Positions 30,501-42,500 of a DNA stretch of 64,000 nucleotides are shown here, one piece after another. Origin of the DNA: Actinernus sp. WN-2022 (taxonomy: Eukaryota > Cnidaria > Anthozoa > Actiniaria > Actinernidae); assembly GCA_030867875.1 (NCBI GenBank), contig JAOWCC010001589.1:86389537-86453536 (forward strand), in the 5' to 3' direction. Under the pieces are notes generated by a model, which worked only from the letters and a program-made list of their open reading frames with translations, had not been told where the DNA came from and did not search any database. Each line of letters starts with the position of its first letter. Positions within the stretch are counted from its first letter, which is position 1. The translations under genes and the position numbers were made by a program.

Positions 30501-33500
30501 GAGTGATCAGATTTCTATTCTTAGCCTGATTATACTGACTCCTGTACCGTTCGAAAGTGAGTCGTAAAGTTCAGTTACTCAAAGTCCAAATAAAGTTTAC
30601 AACTCAGGTTTGTCGAATTGACCGAGTGAGCCGGAAAAAGTAACTTGATCTTGGACAGGCATCGAAATTTCGAAGGATCGACATTTCGGAGAAGCGAAGT
30701 TTCGTGCAAATATTCGCAGAGTACCAAACGAAATTTCTCACGATATTTCACAGAGTGCAGCGAATTTTCATGCTAACCTGTCGCAGAGCACTCTAAACGT
30801 TTTAGAAAGCCATTGGCTTTTTGGGGCTATATTTCCAACTCATGTACACGGCTTTCCAACTCGTGTACACAGCTTTCCAACTCGTGTACACACTTTCCAA
30901 CTCGTTTACATGCCTTCCCAACTCGTTTACACGCCTTCCCAACTCGTTTACATGGCTTCCCAACTCGTTTACACGGCTTTCCAACTCGTTTACACGGCCT
31001 AGAAAGTCGTGTAAATGACTTGAAAATCCATTTTGTTAGTCATTTATTTTACCCGTTTAAACGGAAAGCCGTTATTGTACGTTTTCTGGTGTAAGGTCAC
31101 AATTCAGTTTTCTTACTGCGAAGTGACTCAAATAAACCAGTCTATCTATCTATCTATCTACCTATCTATATGGATCCTAGTTTTTCCCTTTTTTATGACC
31201 TCCACATTTTGTGTTTGGGCCATATAAAGCAGTTGAAAAAAGCACACAAGTTTAATACTGTTGTTTGCAACTATATTTATAACATGAATGCATATACATG
31301 TACATACATGTATACTTTAAAACAGCATAGATTTACTTCAACGAGCAGTACAATGTTGTTGAATGCTCTTGACGAGACTGGTGCCAATTAACCTTGACAC
31401 GTAAGCAAGCAAAACACTAATGTTTGACGTCTTGGTGAAGCATATGTTTCAATCATGTGCAAATGATGGTAAGAGATATGTAATTATACATTTTAATAGA
31501 CTGTACCTTTGCAAAATGAATAGCAAACCATTTCTTGCCCTCTGGATCCATCAGCATTCTACATAAAGAAAGTCACACACTCAATAGAACAATACATTAA
31601 TTTTGTTCTATTTTTCACTATAGAAAGTTTATTTCTTTAGCAAATCTTCACTGTTGCATTTCACCGCTCTAAACCTAGCCATGTTTGAACCATATTAAAC
31701 CAGGGTTTAGCCATCTTGAACCATGTTTAGCCATGCTGCAAGCAGTTTATCATAAACATAAAGCCATGATTTTTTTCATTGACAACTTTTATTATTTTTT
31801 TGTTTTAAAATTCTGAGCTTGAATTCAAAAGCAGTGTTGCATTCCAAAGAATATGTAGTACATTGTATATCTTATCTAAAAAACGTATTCACTACCAGTA
31901 GGCTCAGTCAGACCAGCACTCGAGAGTGGGGCATTATGGCAAAAATTAAATTTATGTTAAATTTTATTGAAAATGAAAATGAAAACTACATGTATATACA
32001 TGTATAAAGCCTTTATAATGCAAATATTTCAATCCATAGAGCATAAACACATGCAGCATAGCATCCTAGCTTACATGTATGAGCAAAAATCTAACTGTCA
32101 ATAAAAATTGTCCTTACAAAAGGGACAGGATCGATGTTACTTACGTATTAATAAAAACCTTGTGAGTTGTTGTTCGTGCAACTAGAAAGTTAAAGAAATA
32201 GGAAAAACATGGGGCACAAAGTTAAGACATTTTCATTAATTCATCAATAAAATAAACATGCATCCCTATTATTCCCTCAAGTATTGCAGTGACCGGGGTC
32301 CAGACCATGATCACCTCGGTTTTCTTTGTTTGTTCAGGGACAGTTAATCTCTAAATTCTTGCATTCATACTTGTTCTAATTTTCCCTCATTGACATGCAA
32401 GACGGAAAATTAGAAGGGCATGCATGCTGATGAGGGAACATTGGACTGTCCCTTGGCACACCGGATTATGGAGCAAATTGCCTGTTAACCCTGTACCCTA
32501 CCTATTTAATGGCTCAAGAAAGTTCTCTTCATTTCTCAAACCAGCTTCTTCCATGTGGGATACTTAAAACCATAAACGTGACACAATTAAACTCCATGCA
32601 TGCTCTTTGAATTTTAGTCAACCACATAATTACATTGTATTTTAGTGTTATTCTTCTCAAAAACAATACACTTGTCCCCAGGGGAAGCCAGGGTCATTCA
32701 ATCAATGGCGCTCAATCAAGCATTAGACAAAACATTTTCGAAAGCAACTCAACTACGACATCTTTAGTTTAGGCAGAGAAAACTAAACCATCTCAGAGAT
32801 TTGTTCTGTTCCTCTGTCATCTGATAATAGTATTACAAAGTGATAGCATTACATTTTAGGCAATTAGTTAAAATTCACTCTAATTAACTGAAATTGCGTA
32901 AACACACAGCCAAGGAAAAGATTAAGACACCATATTAGTTTCATTAATTTTATTGCACTATTTTTATCAAAAATCTACATCCAAACATCCTCCTACAAAC
33001 CTAATACATTGTATGTATGCAGGAACATTTCGATCAAAACGTAATATTTATCCCACCACACAAGTTTGCTTAACGTTTATCACGTGTTTTGCCCTACTCA
33101 GAGCATAAAACTGAATATTTCTTCCTCCATTTTGATAATTTGCATTGGAAGAGGTCAAGAGGTAAATAAATTAACAAAGGCTCTGACATCATGACAGCTT
33201 TGTTAGAATGCAAACATATCTCCAAAAATAATAAAATAATAGAGCAAAGAAAACTTTTAAGTTTTATGTGTTCCATTTGACATACCAATTGTTTTCACAC
33301 TTTATTTGGGATTGCAGCTTCGAATAAAGCTTGGAATAAAGGGTGTGTCTTAGTTGGTAATGAAAGCTCTCTAAACATCATAAATTATAGATCTCCCACA
33401 TGTGTTAGATGGATGTGCAAGTGACCAATATACATGTACATGTATATTCCAACGGACGTAAAAGTGGTAACAAAGAACTTGGGGAATATCGATTGAATAA

Positions 33501-36500
33501 TGTGGAATCAGATGAGAAAATCGATTTGTGAACACCTTATGGAGTGAGTGAGTGAGCAGGCAAGTGACATGATTTCCTCCACACCAATAACTCGTGGATT
33601 GCTATCACAATATCCAAGAGTTATAAATAACATTGACAAAAGTCCAAGCAAGAAAGAAAGAAAGAAGTGGGAAAAAAACACAGTAGTGATGGAAGGTGCC
33701 ATATGCTGCAAAACGAAGAAATTATACTGCTAAAATTGCTGTGGTAAATTCTCACGAGACCAAGCTGCTAAAATTGCTGTGGTAAATTCTCACGAGACCA
33801 AACTGAACAGTGAGCAAAACAACGATAGCTTTTAGTTTGCATTAACCAGCAGGTTACAAATCACTAACTGTCATCTCAAAAGTGGCTTGGATTGCATTTA
33901 TTAGGAATGGAAGACACAGACAAGTTTGTTAATTTTGTACAACCCAAAAGAAAATGCATGCATGGCTGATTCTGAATTCCAGAGGGGCTCTTAAGTTATT
34001 CATTCGCAGCATGTTTCTCATCAATAGATGTTGTTAGGAAAGACGGGATCTCATAACTACTGGCAATTAACAGGTGATCGCATCATCATATCGATCGGCA
34101 AAAAAATACTTAGTACATTATTTTTTATAACTGTGGCCTTGTTTGTTTGTTTTGACAAAAAAAAAAAAAAAGTCACTAATAACTTTTTCTTGCACTGACA
34201 CCCCTTCAATTCATATATTCATTGTCAGCTACATGAGAAATCTATTTCTATTTAATGAGGCCACTTACGCTTCCATAGTGTGGCATCTGCCAGAAGAATC
34301 CTATCAACTAGGCACGGGCCTCCTGCTACTGGCTCAACTGCTATATTACAAAACAACCTTCTGAGGCCATCTACATAACACAACAAAAACATACAAAAAC
34401 ATTATACAAACTTCTAATTTACACTTTTATTTTTAGAATAATGCTCTTTAGACCAAGTTTTCAACTCTCCATCTTTCATAGTAGGTCATTCGACCAACCA
34501 ACTGACCGACCAACTTAATGCTCAATCATGGTCAACTACGATCCATCAGCATCGATCATGGTTGACTATGATCCATGAATGTTGATCAAATCAGCGATCA
34601 TGGTTGACTATGATCCATCAATGTTGATCAAATCAGCGATCATGGTTGACTATGATCGCTCAACCATGGTTGGTTATGGCCTAGCCTCCCATCTTTAGTA
34701 CCTGCTACAAGTATGTGATACAGGCTGTAGTTAGAACACCAGTAATGCACATGTAGTATACATGATAAGTGTAACTGTGAAGTTCTAAAGCGTTTTTACA
34801 TTAAACTATAAAATTGTGATACAGACTTTTTTCCATCACAAACAGAAAAGACACATTCAGTGATTTGGTTACAATTAATTGCATGTACTCCATAAAGCAA
34901 TGCAAGTCCCAGACCTACAATAATGAGTCCTAAAACCAAAAACAATATAAGAGTCTGAACAAGAATAAAATCAAAGTTCATCAAAATTTTAGCAGTAATT
35001 AAAATAAGTTATTGTTGGTGTCATTAATCAAATAATGTTTATTTGGTATCATTATAATTTAGCTACATGGTCAGTTTGGCAAAATTATGCAGTTGCGAGT
35101 TTGTAAATACATACCTGGCCAACTACGATATTGTTGAGACTTTCACAAGTACAATTATTGAAATAGTGTTACATGATTGTATATATCTTAAAGTGCCTAT
35201 AACCCCAAATTTGAAGTATTTTTAATAAATTCTTTACATCCTTCTTATCAATAATTCGAAGAGAAAAAAAGGAAAAAAGTAAGAGTTCGACCTTATTTCT
35301 GGGGTCAAACATTGTAAAACAACCCGATTTGGGCACCCTGTCCCAAATGGCCGTCAGCTGGAGTCTGGAAGTAGACTGGGAACGAAACCGGAAAGCAACG
35401 TCATAGTAGTGAGAGAAAGCGAACAACCAACAACAAAGACAGTAAAAACAGGTCGAACCGAGCGAATAACTCGATTTGAAATGCCAAACAGATGTGTATT
35501 TGGGGGCTGTAGGAATGAGCCAGACTCAAAAAAGGATAGCTCTAACACAAGGTCCCGTTTTTAAGCGATGATCGGCCAGAAGCAAAGAAGAGAAGACGCC
35601 AGTGGTTCAAAGCGAGCGAAGTGGGAACCGACGAAGAACGTTTGTTTGGTTCACTCCAAGCCGGAAGACTTTATAAGATTTTCTTTAGTCCTTGACTCTA
35701 CGCCAAGACTGAAGTCGGTTTAATATGGAGTTGTTCCTATTCCATCAGTCCATGCCATCGAAACCGATTTAAGCCATTCTCCGATTTTGGTAAGTGCTTT
35801 TGTATTTAGTTTGCATGGCAATACAGATTTATACAGTACTCAGTAGCCTCCTAGTCCTATAGCAGCCGTTGTGTAGCGCTTCCGTTCACTCCATTCCACG
35901 GAATGGAGTGAAATGGAAGCGCTACAAAACGGCTACTATAGGAGGCTAGCAATACAGTGGAACCTGCATGTATAAAGAAGTTCCTAGGGAAAGGAAGAAA
36001 ACTTCATTATGACCGGGTTCCACGTACTGAACATTGTTTTCACCACAAGTGTATTAGACTAAGAGAGTGCATGTTTTTAGTATGAGGGAAATAACAGTGA
36101 ATAAATCAGACAACTTTCTTTAGATGACACCTGCACCTATGGACAGGACACCATGCTTAACAAGCAGCCAAGGGCAGAAGCAACCCAGAAGAGACAACAA
36201 AGGATGACTGTTATAGATGTTCCTCCTTCAGCTCCAGGTAATTCAAATTGTTTTGTATAAAATATTTTTTTGCACAAAAGAAACTATTCAAATTCTGAAA
36301 ATATTCAAACAAAATCGAGTCTGTGCTAATCACACCTTCTGCGTTTGTCCTCCAATAACACCTACATGTAGCTCTTGCTCAAGCAGTGCATATACACCTA
36401 CATGTATCAAACTGTTGGACATGTCATATAAAGGTATACTGCTTGTTTAGTCTTTCGAGACTAAACAAAATATTAAAATACCAGCTGGAAACGTATAATA

Positions 36501-39500
36501 TTACACTGTAAGTTTGTATTTAAAACGAAACCATATAAACCAATATATATATACCCATAACTAACTTAATAATAATTGTTATTTTTGTATTTTAGTGCCA
36601 GAAGTTCCAGTTCCACTTCCTGTGAGGCCAGAAATTCCAGTTCCACCTGCTGTAAGGCCCACAAAAACCAAGGCAAAACCCCATTGCTCAGTGTGCAAGA
36701 AACCTATTAAATTAAAATTAATTAAATTCTTAATCTCTAAATTATATATTGTTTCTTTTTTTGAATTTATTTGTGGAACTCTGTAAACTAGCTTGTAGCT
36801 AAGTATGTCCTCCTCATTAAATAAAGTATTGTGTAAACCTATTAAAGAGCATAAAGGTGTTGTTGATTGTCCAAAGAACAACCCTCGTCCCCTTATAAGT
36901 ACAGAGTGAACCAGAAATGTCTACCAGCTATCTCAGTGATTTGATATTTTATCAATGGACAATCTAGGTAGCAATATATTATACTGTCAACTTCCATAGG
37001 CTAATCACTCCTGTGACCAGCTCAGTGAAATCGATTGCCCTATTTCATTGGCATGACATCAAAACAAATAGATGAAAGCCGCCATTCTTATTTTATTGGG
37101 AAAATTAGCCAATTTGAAGGAAGGCAATCTATGGCAGAACAGCTTTATTTTGTATGTCTGTTGTTAAAGACGAGTGTTTTGACCCCCTAAGATGGCAGCT
37201 GTGTCTATCATGTGACACCATAATTAAATAGGGCAATTGAATTTTAGGCTTAAAGGGGCTATGTCACGGTACTATGCATGTATGGAGTCAGTGTTCGATT
37301 GGTGGGTTAAAACAGTTCAACCCCCTCCTTCAATGCTGGATTGAAAGTATGTTCATTATTTTACTTGAATAATGTATATTTACACAATTTATTAGTCATT
37401 TTTGAATATTTGCTTTGATTTTTACCATCCCACACGTGCACGAGGTTTGTCAGTTCATATGAGAATCTCTGATAATGAGTGTGTCCGGCCCAGTTTTCCA
37501 ATTTACTACTCAAACATTTAAATTTTAATATTATAATCCTATTTTCAAAATTTGTGTAAAATTATAGAAAGGAACACAGGGTGCGATGCAAGTGCTTTCC
37601 AATAGCCCAGGGCTAGTAGTTTCGCTTGTCAGGGTAGTGATTCCTGTTCACAGGTTGCCTGAATGGACATATGGACATACATGTATATGGACATACATGT
37701 AGGTTAATAGCCCACATTCGATATATGCTTGACTTCTCACACACAAAGGTTCTGGGGCATAATTAAATTCATTATTGTTATTTCATTAATCACTGCACAT
37801 TATTCCCCAGAGCCTTGTATGTGTATTGAATCATTTGTATGTGACCAGTGAAGCCTATATCAAAAGTGGCCAATGGCACTGAAAGTTTGACTGTTCATTG
37901 TTGTTCTCCTTAAAGTTTATATAAGTTATGAAGTACATTTACTTTCATCTTCATCTTCTTCAAATCCAGTGAAGGTTTCTTTCCCAGCATTGAATTTTGT
38001 CCTGATTGTGTCATATGCACATGCTAGTAGAGGAATTCTATTGTTGCCCAGATAACCGTAGACTAACTGGATGTACTCTCTGTATGAGACAACTCGTAGA
38101 AATCTGTAAATAAAGAAGTTTATATGTTAGTACCAATTGTTTGATACAGTTGAAGCCCTTTGTGAAACTGCCTGTGTAGTTGTAGGTGACCAGCTCCCCT
38201 CAGAGACCACTCTTGTGCTCTGTAGTAACCAGCCACTCTCATAATTAAGTGACCACCGCGCGTACCACCACCTTTGGAATTTTTCTTTGTTTTTAAACTC
38301 TTGTAAGTAACTACTCCAGAGACATGATCCCAGACTGTGCAATGAGTCAACTAAATATAAATATGCACTAGCATTTTGCAACAATATTCTTATTATATCT
38401 GACATTCATGCTGTTACAGTAGAGTAGTACAGTATTGTATACTGTGATATCAGTCGCATTATATATGTATCCCCATGGGTGTGGTGTGTGCAAGCTCTCA
38501 TAAGCGAGCAACTACTCCTGATTCCAGTTCTGACTAGTTATGAGCACCTTTTCCTGATTCCCAGTGTGGTTGCTTACGAGAGCTACTATTTTTAATTAAC
38601 ATGCACGATAGATCAAAATACTCTGATAAACCTTCCACTTTCCTGGTCAGACTAAACATGGAACTGTGTTCATTGATTTCAATTCATACCTTGGTCATTA
38701 TTGAGCATTATTAATGCTCGCGGACTCGCTCGTTCGAGATACGATACGAAAACCTCGTGAATAAAAACGATATCAAGCTCTTAACATGTAATAATCTCTA
38801 TATATGATTGTTGCGATTGGAAGGATCACTGGATTCTTTTGGCATCCTGCATTGCTGCAATGCCGGTTTTTTTGGGAGACCACGGCCACGGGAAGCCCAT
38901 GAAGGGCTATGATAACTTATTTTAATTTTGGACAGTTTAACTCACCAGCTTTTCCTTGCTTCGAGGCCTTCCACTGAACCGATTCTGGGCCCGATTCTGG
39001 AGGTCTCCATCTGTACTCTTGTAACCCATTCTTCATCGGCGAGTGGCTCATCCGCGCCGGCAGATTCTTCTGCTTCAAGCTCATAGTTGATAAAATTTAG
39101 CTCGGAATTGTCCGATGAACAACTGTCTTCAGATTCGGAGCCTGACGAAGACATTTTGTCAAAAAGTCCAGCAGAAAATTACAGAACTTACGACGCAAAT
39201 AAGAAAGAACAAACCAAAAGTACATGAGAGAAGCCTTTATCACGTGACATGGCTCCCTACTATGACGTACCTAGCCCCAGACCCCACCAAGTCGCTAAGA
39301 TGACGGTAGAAGTTCACGGCTCTCATCTTTGAAAAGCCGTAAAAAAAAGAGAAATGCTTTAAAACCATTATTTTTTTCGGGAAGTTGCATAGAATACTTC
39401 TAAGTTTGATCTGAAAGCGTAACTTTTTTGGGGTTATAGGCACTTTAACCCTTTCACTCCCAAGAGTGCCATATGGCACTATTACTGGTTACTTGCTTTG

Positions 39501-42500
39501 AGGGTTTAAATCTGACTAAGTTCAAAGAGCAATGCCCTGAGATTCCCACACACCTTAATGTATAGACCAATGATCCTATTGAACTGCATTAGGCATATTA
39601 AAAATGAATAATTTCATCTAAATCCTCCTTTCTTTGCATAAGTTAACTATAGTTGACATTATTTCATTTCAGAAAAAAAGACTAAAATAGCACTTTCAAA
39701 AATAATTATTTCTCCTCAGATTCTACATTTTCTCTCAAAAATGCATATTTCACATAACATTTAGAGTTTCATGTTTGCACTAACCTCACTTTCTGTCTCC
39801 CAACACCTAAACTTGCCCAGAACCAAGCCATTCTGTCCACAAGCACTTCACCGCAAGCTAAATTCATCCATAACGACCGCAAAGCATGCTGGGAAATCCT
39901 ACCAAACAGCGGCATGGCCCTTCCCCCATCTTCATTCTTCAAAATATATACTAAGTCTAAAGCCATTTCGACCTAATACCTTCATATTGGAATCAATGGC
40001 AAGTAAATATTGTCCAATATTCCAAAAAAGCTATGATAGGTGGCTCGATCGATCCAGACTCCCATTTATAAAGCCCACGCTAAAGTGACAGAAGATGTCC
40101 TGGCCCATTCACGAGTGGGAAATGAGGCTCTTTCTCTGTCACAATAAACTGGCACAAACTCGGTTCTTTGAGAAAGTGCTGATTGAAGCTCTCATCAGAC
40201 TTAATGATGTCCTCCAGCACTCTATAAATGGTGAAAAAGGCTTTAAAAAGCCTTAAATACTGTTTTCCCCCAAACAAACTTCCCTCCAGCTCCGTAGCAA
40301 TGCGACGTCAACGTATCCAAAATGGCCGACAAAACACTTTGAGCCCCCAGTATTGTTGGTCAGATGAAAATTCCATGGTAACGATGACTACAGTTTACTT
40401 AGGGGGGGGGAGGGTTCTTTGCAGTCTAGAAAGAGCCAAAAATCAGTCAAAACCCCACGGGAGTGAAAGGGTTAAGCACTATTCTGCTATTTCTTAGCTT
40501 CCAAACCCACCATGTTTTAAAAACTTACAAAATCCTAATTAAAAAACTTTGAAATGTCCCCGGCGAAAATATGTTCATGATTTCATGAACCAGCATGAAC
40601 TGTTCATGAAAGTTCATGAACAGTTCTTGATATGTTCTTGACTGGCAATTGTCTCAGTTCATGAACTAAAATTCATGAAATGTTCATTGAACTGTTTATG
40701 AATATTTGATGGTCACTGATAAATACCAAATATCTTCATGAACTTATGATGAATTGTTCATGAATGGAACAAAATACAATTTTTCTTGAAAGGTTCACTG
40801 AATTATTTCAAGAACATTTCAAGAATCTAAGATGGTTCAGGAGAGTTCATAATTAATTCATGAAATACAATAATGAATCTCTAATGAACTTTCATGAACT
40901 CATGAACTGTTATAATTTTACAAAATAATAAGTTGAAGACCTTTCATGAACATTTCAAGAATGCTAGAAAGTTCATGAGAGTTCACAAGAAATTCATCAA
41001 CTGCAACATTAATAACCTCTGATGAACTTTTACGAACCCTATGTTATTCTTGAGACCACATTCAAACTGTAATCAACATAGCAATAGCTTTTTTTTCATG
41101 GACTATTAGCTCCCCGAGCGTAGTTAATAATAATGACACTAACAAATTTAAGACCGCTGTATGCCAACATTTTATTGAATCAAGAGAATGGTTTATTTTT
41201 TTAATGTTGTTATCATATTACTAAGTATGTCTCCTTTTATCATGGCATTATTATTAACCTAGTTGTTATTATTGTAAATTGTATTTTAAATTTACACTGA
41301 TGTGATATGGTTACACCGTTTTATCAGTTAAAGTGGAAGTAGAACCCGTCTGGCAGACAACATAATCAATGACACAACAATGCATTCTGTCTTTTCCGAT
41401 TCAAATGAGTTCATTCAGCCAAGTTCCCCTTGCGAAATGAATTGAAAAGCTACATAATTATCTTATTTGAAGGCAGGATAAACATCACAATAAATACAAT
41501 GAAATGAGAAATAAAATAAGTTAAATTAAGATAGCAGTCATGTGTGAGGTGGCTGAGGGCTGAGACTAAAATAATATTAAGCATCACAGCATTCTCCTGG
41601 TTATTTTAGACTATTAAGAATTGACTTACCAATTTGACTGGCTTGTTCAAAAAGGAAATTCCCATCATTTATATAAGCAAAGTATTTCTGTCTGCCCCTT
41701 TGAAATGTGTATTTCTGCTAAAGACTGGAACCAAGTTGACCATATTTGGTTGGCAGAGGTGCCAGGCCTCCAGGGGCGGTTATTCTTTGAAGGGATGTGT
41801 ACTTCGAGTTTTACAAGCTCAATGAAAGGTCAATTCGAAGAGTATTTCAAGCACAATATTCTTTAGATGGAATGATAATAATAACCGCTGCAAATGAGAG
41901 GCATCACTAGTTCTGGATGACACGATTTAATGGAGAAATATGTACAGTAGCCGAGTAGGTAAGCTTAAAATGTCTTACTTTATACTACTACCTGGAAATA
42001 CGATATTCACTTTCAGTTTCACGCAACAGTCACTACCTAAAACGAAACCCCTAAAACCACAATTATAGCTTAGAGTTTTCTAGTAATTCAGTTCATTTTA
42101 ATAGATTATTGCTCCCATAGAATATACTTCAAATAACAATGTCAATGTGGTAAAATCCTTCCCGAACATGTCATCAAAAATGGCCGTTATTTTATGACAT
42201 TATCTGACGTTATTTTATCTGGGAGCCCCGTATTCGTTCAGCAAAATTTGCATTAATCTTTGGTAAAACTGTTCTTACCACGAACATTTTCAGTGATGAC
42301 TTTTGTAAATCTTATAGTTTGGAATAAAGTTTATATTTTGTATACGTGAATCGAAGTTCTAAATCCTGCAGCGTAAAATTTTCAAACCAAGAGATTACTG
42401 CTTACCGGCCTACGGGATTCACAGAGCAACAAATCCTGCTAAATTGTAATTTTTAAAAGCAATTCTAATCATAATCCAGATTTGTTGGTTATATTGTTGC

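Larger units (their letters stand above)
26096..31100. mobile_element. 5-kb GTGACC-family element with AATT target duplication
   Basis: The ends GTGACCTTACACGAGAAAAC and inverted GTGACCTTACACCAGAAAAC continue through GTACAATAACG. AATT flanks both sides (26092-26095, 31101-31104). Sub-terminal arrays of about 20-21 bp lie at 26170-26330 (GGCTTCGAAAGTCGTGTACA) and 30838-31012 (CCAACTCGTTTACACGGCTT). The interior is the shared core (26400-27251 and 30506-30800), split by two further insertions. No transposase is present. A second member with the same ends is at 58868-60991. Confidence 0.8.
35481..36909 (+). pseudogene. Broken THAP-domain gene inside the TTAA element
   Basis: The first exon starts [18 protein letters not shown], the C..C half of a THAP zinc finger (DNA-binding C2CH domain). 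It then meets a stop. Further THAP pieces (KRRRQW; KWEPTKN with HSKPEDF) follow in other frames up to about 35660, so at least two frame breaks exist. Later exons fit the same strand: 36124-36237 ([15 protein letters not shown] donor) and 36596-36717 ([14 protein letters not shown], then [10 protein letters not shown]). The last exon is split by a 135-bp step between two AAACCTATTAAA copies. [11 protein letters not shown], the other half of a CxxC...C knuckle, then ends at TGA 36907-36909. Confidence 0.7.
35192..39444. mobile_element. Kolobok-like DNA transposon (TTAA target), degenerate, 4.25 kb
   Basis: The left end AGTGCCTATAACCCCAAA and its inverted copy at the right end are flanked by TTAA (35188-35191, 39445-39448). 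The interior has a plus-strand THAP-type gene remnant (35481-36909) and a minus-strand gene with a P2X7-like intracellular-domain segment (37926-39154). TTAA duplication together with a THAP domain is characteristic of the Kolobok superfamily; piggyBac also uses TTAA but lacks THAP. No intact transposase was found. Confidence 0.65.

Noticed and set aside
39769..40277. Minus-strand open frames inside the piggyBac-like element as a transposase
   Set aside because: They are short, lack the DDD-type motifs expected of piggyBac transposase, and match nothing I recognise.
41621..41866. Plus-strand 81-residue open frame as a gene
   Set aside because: No recognisable motif, located inside a non-autonomous element, and no supporting splice or start context.
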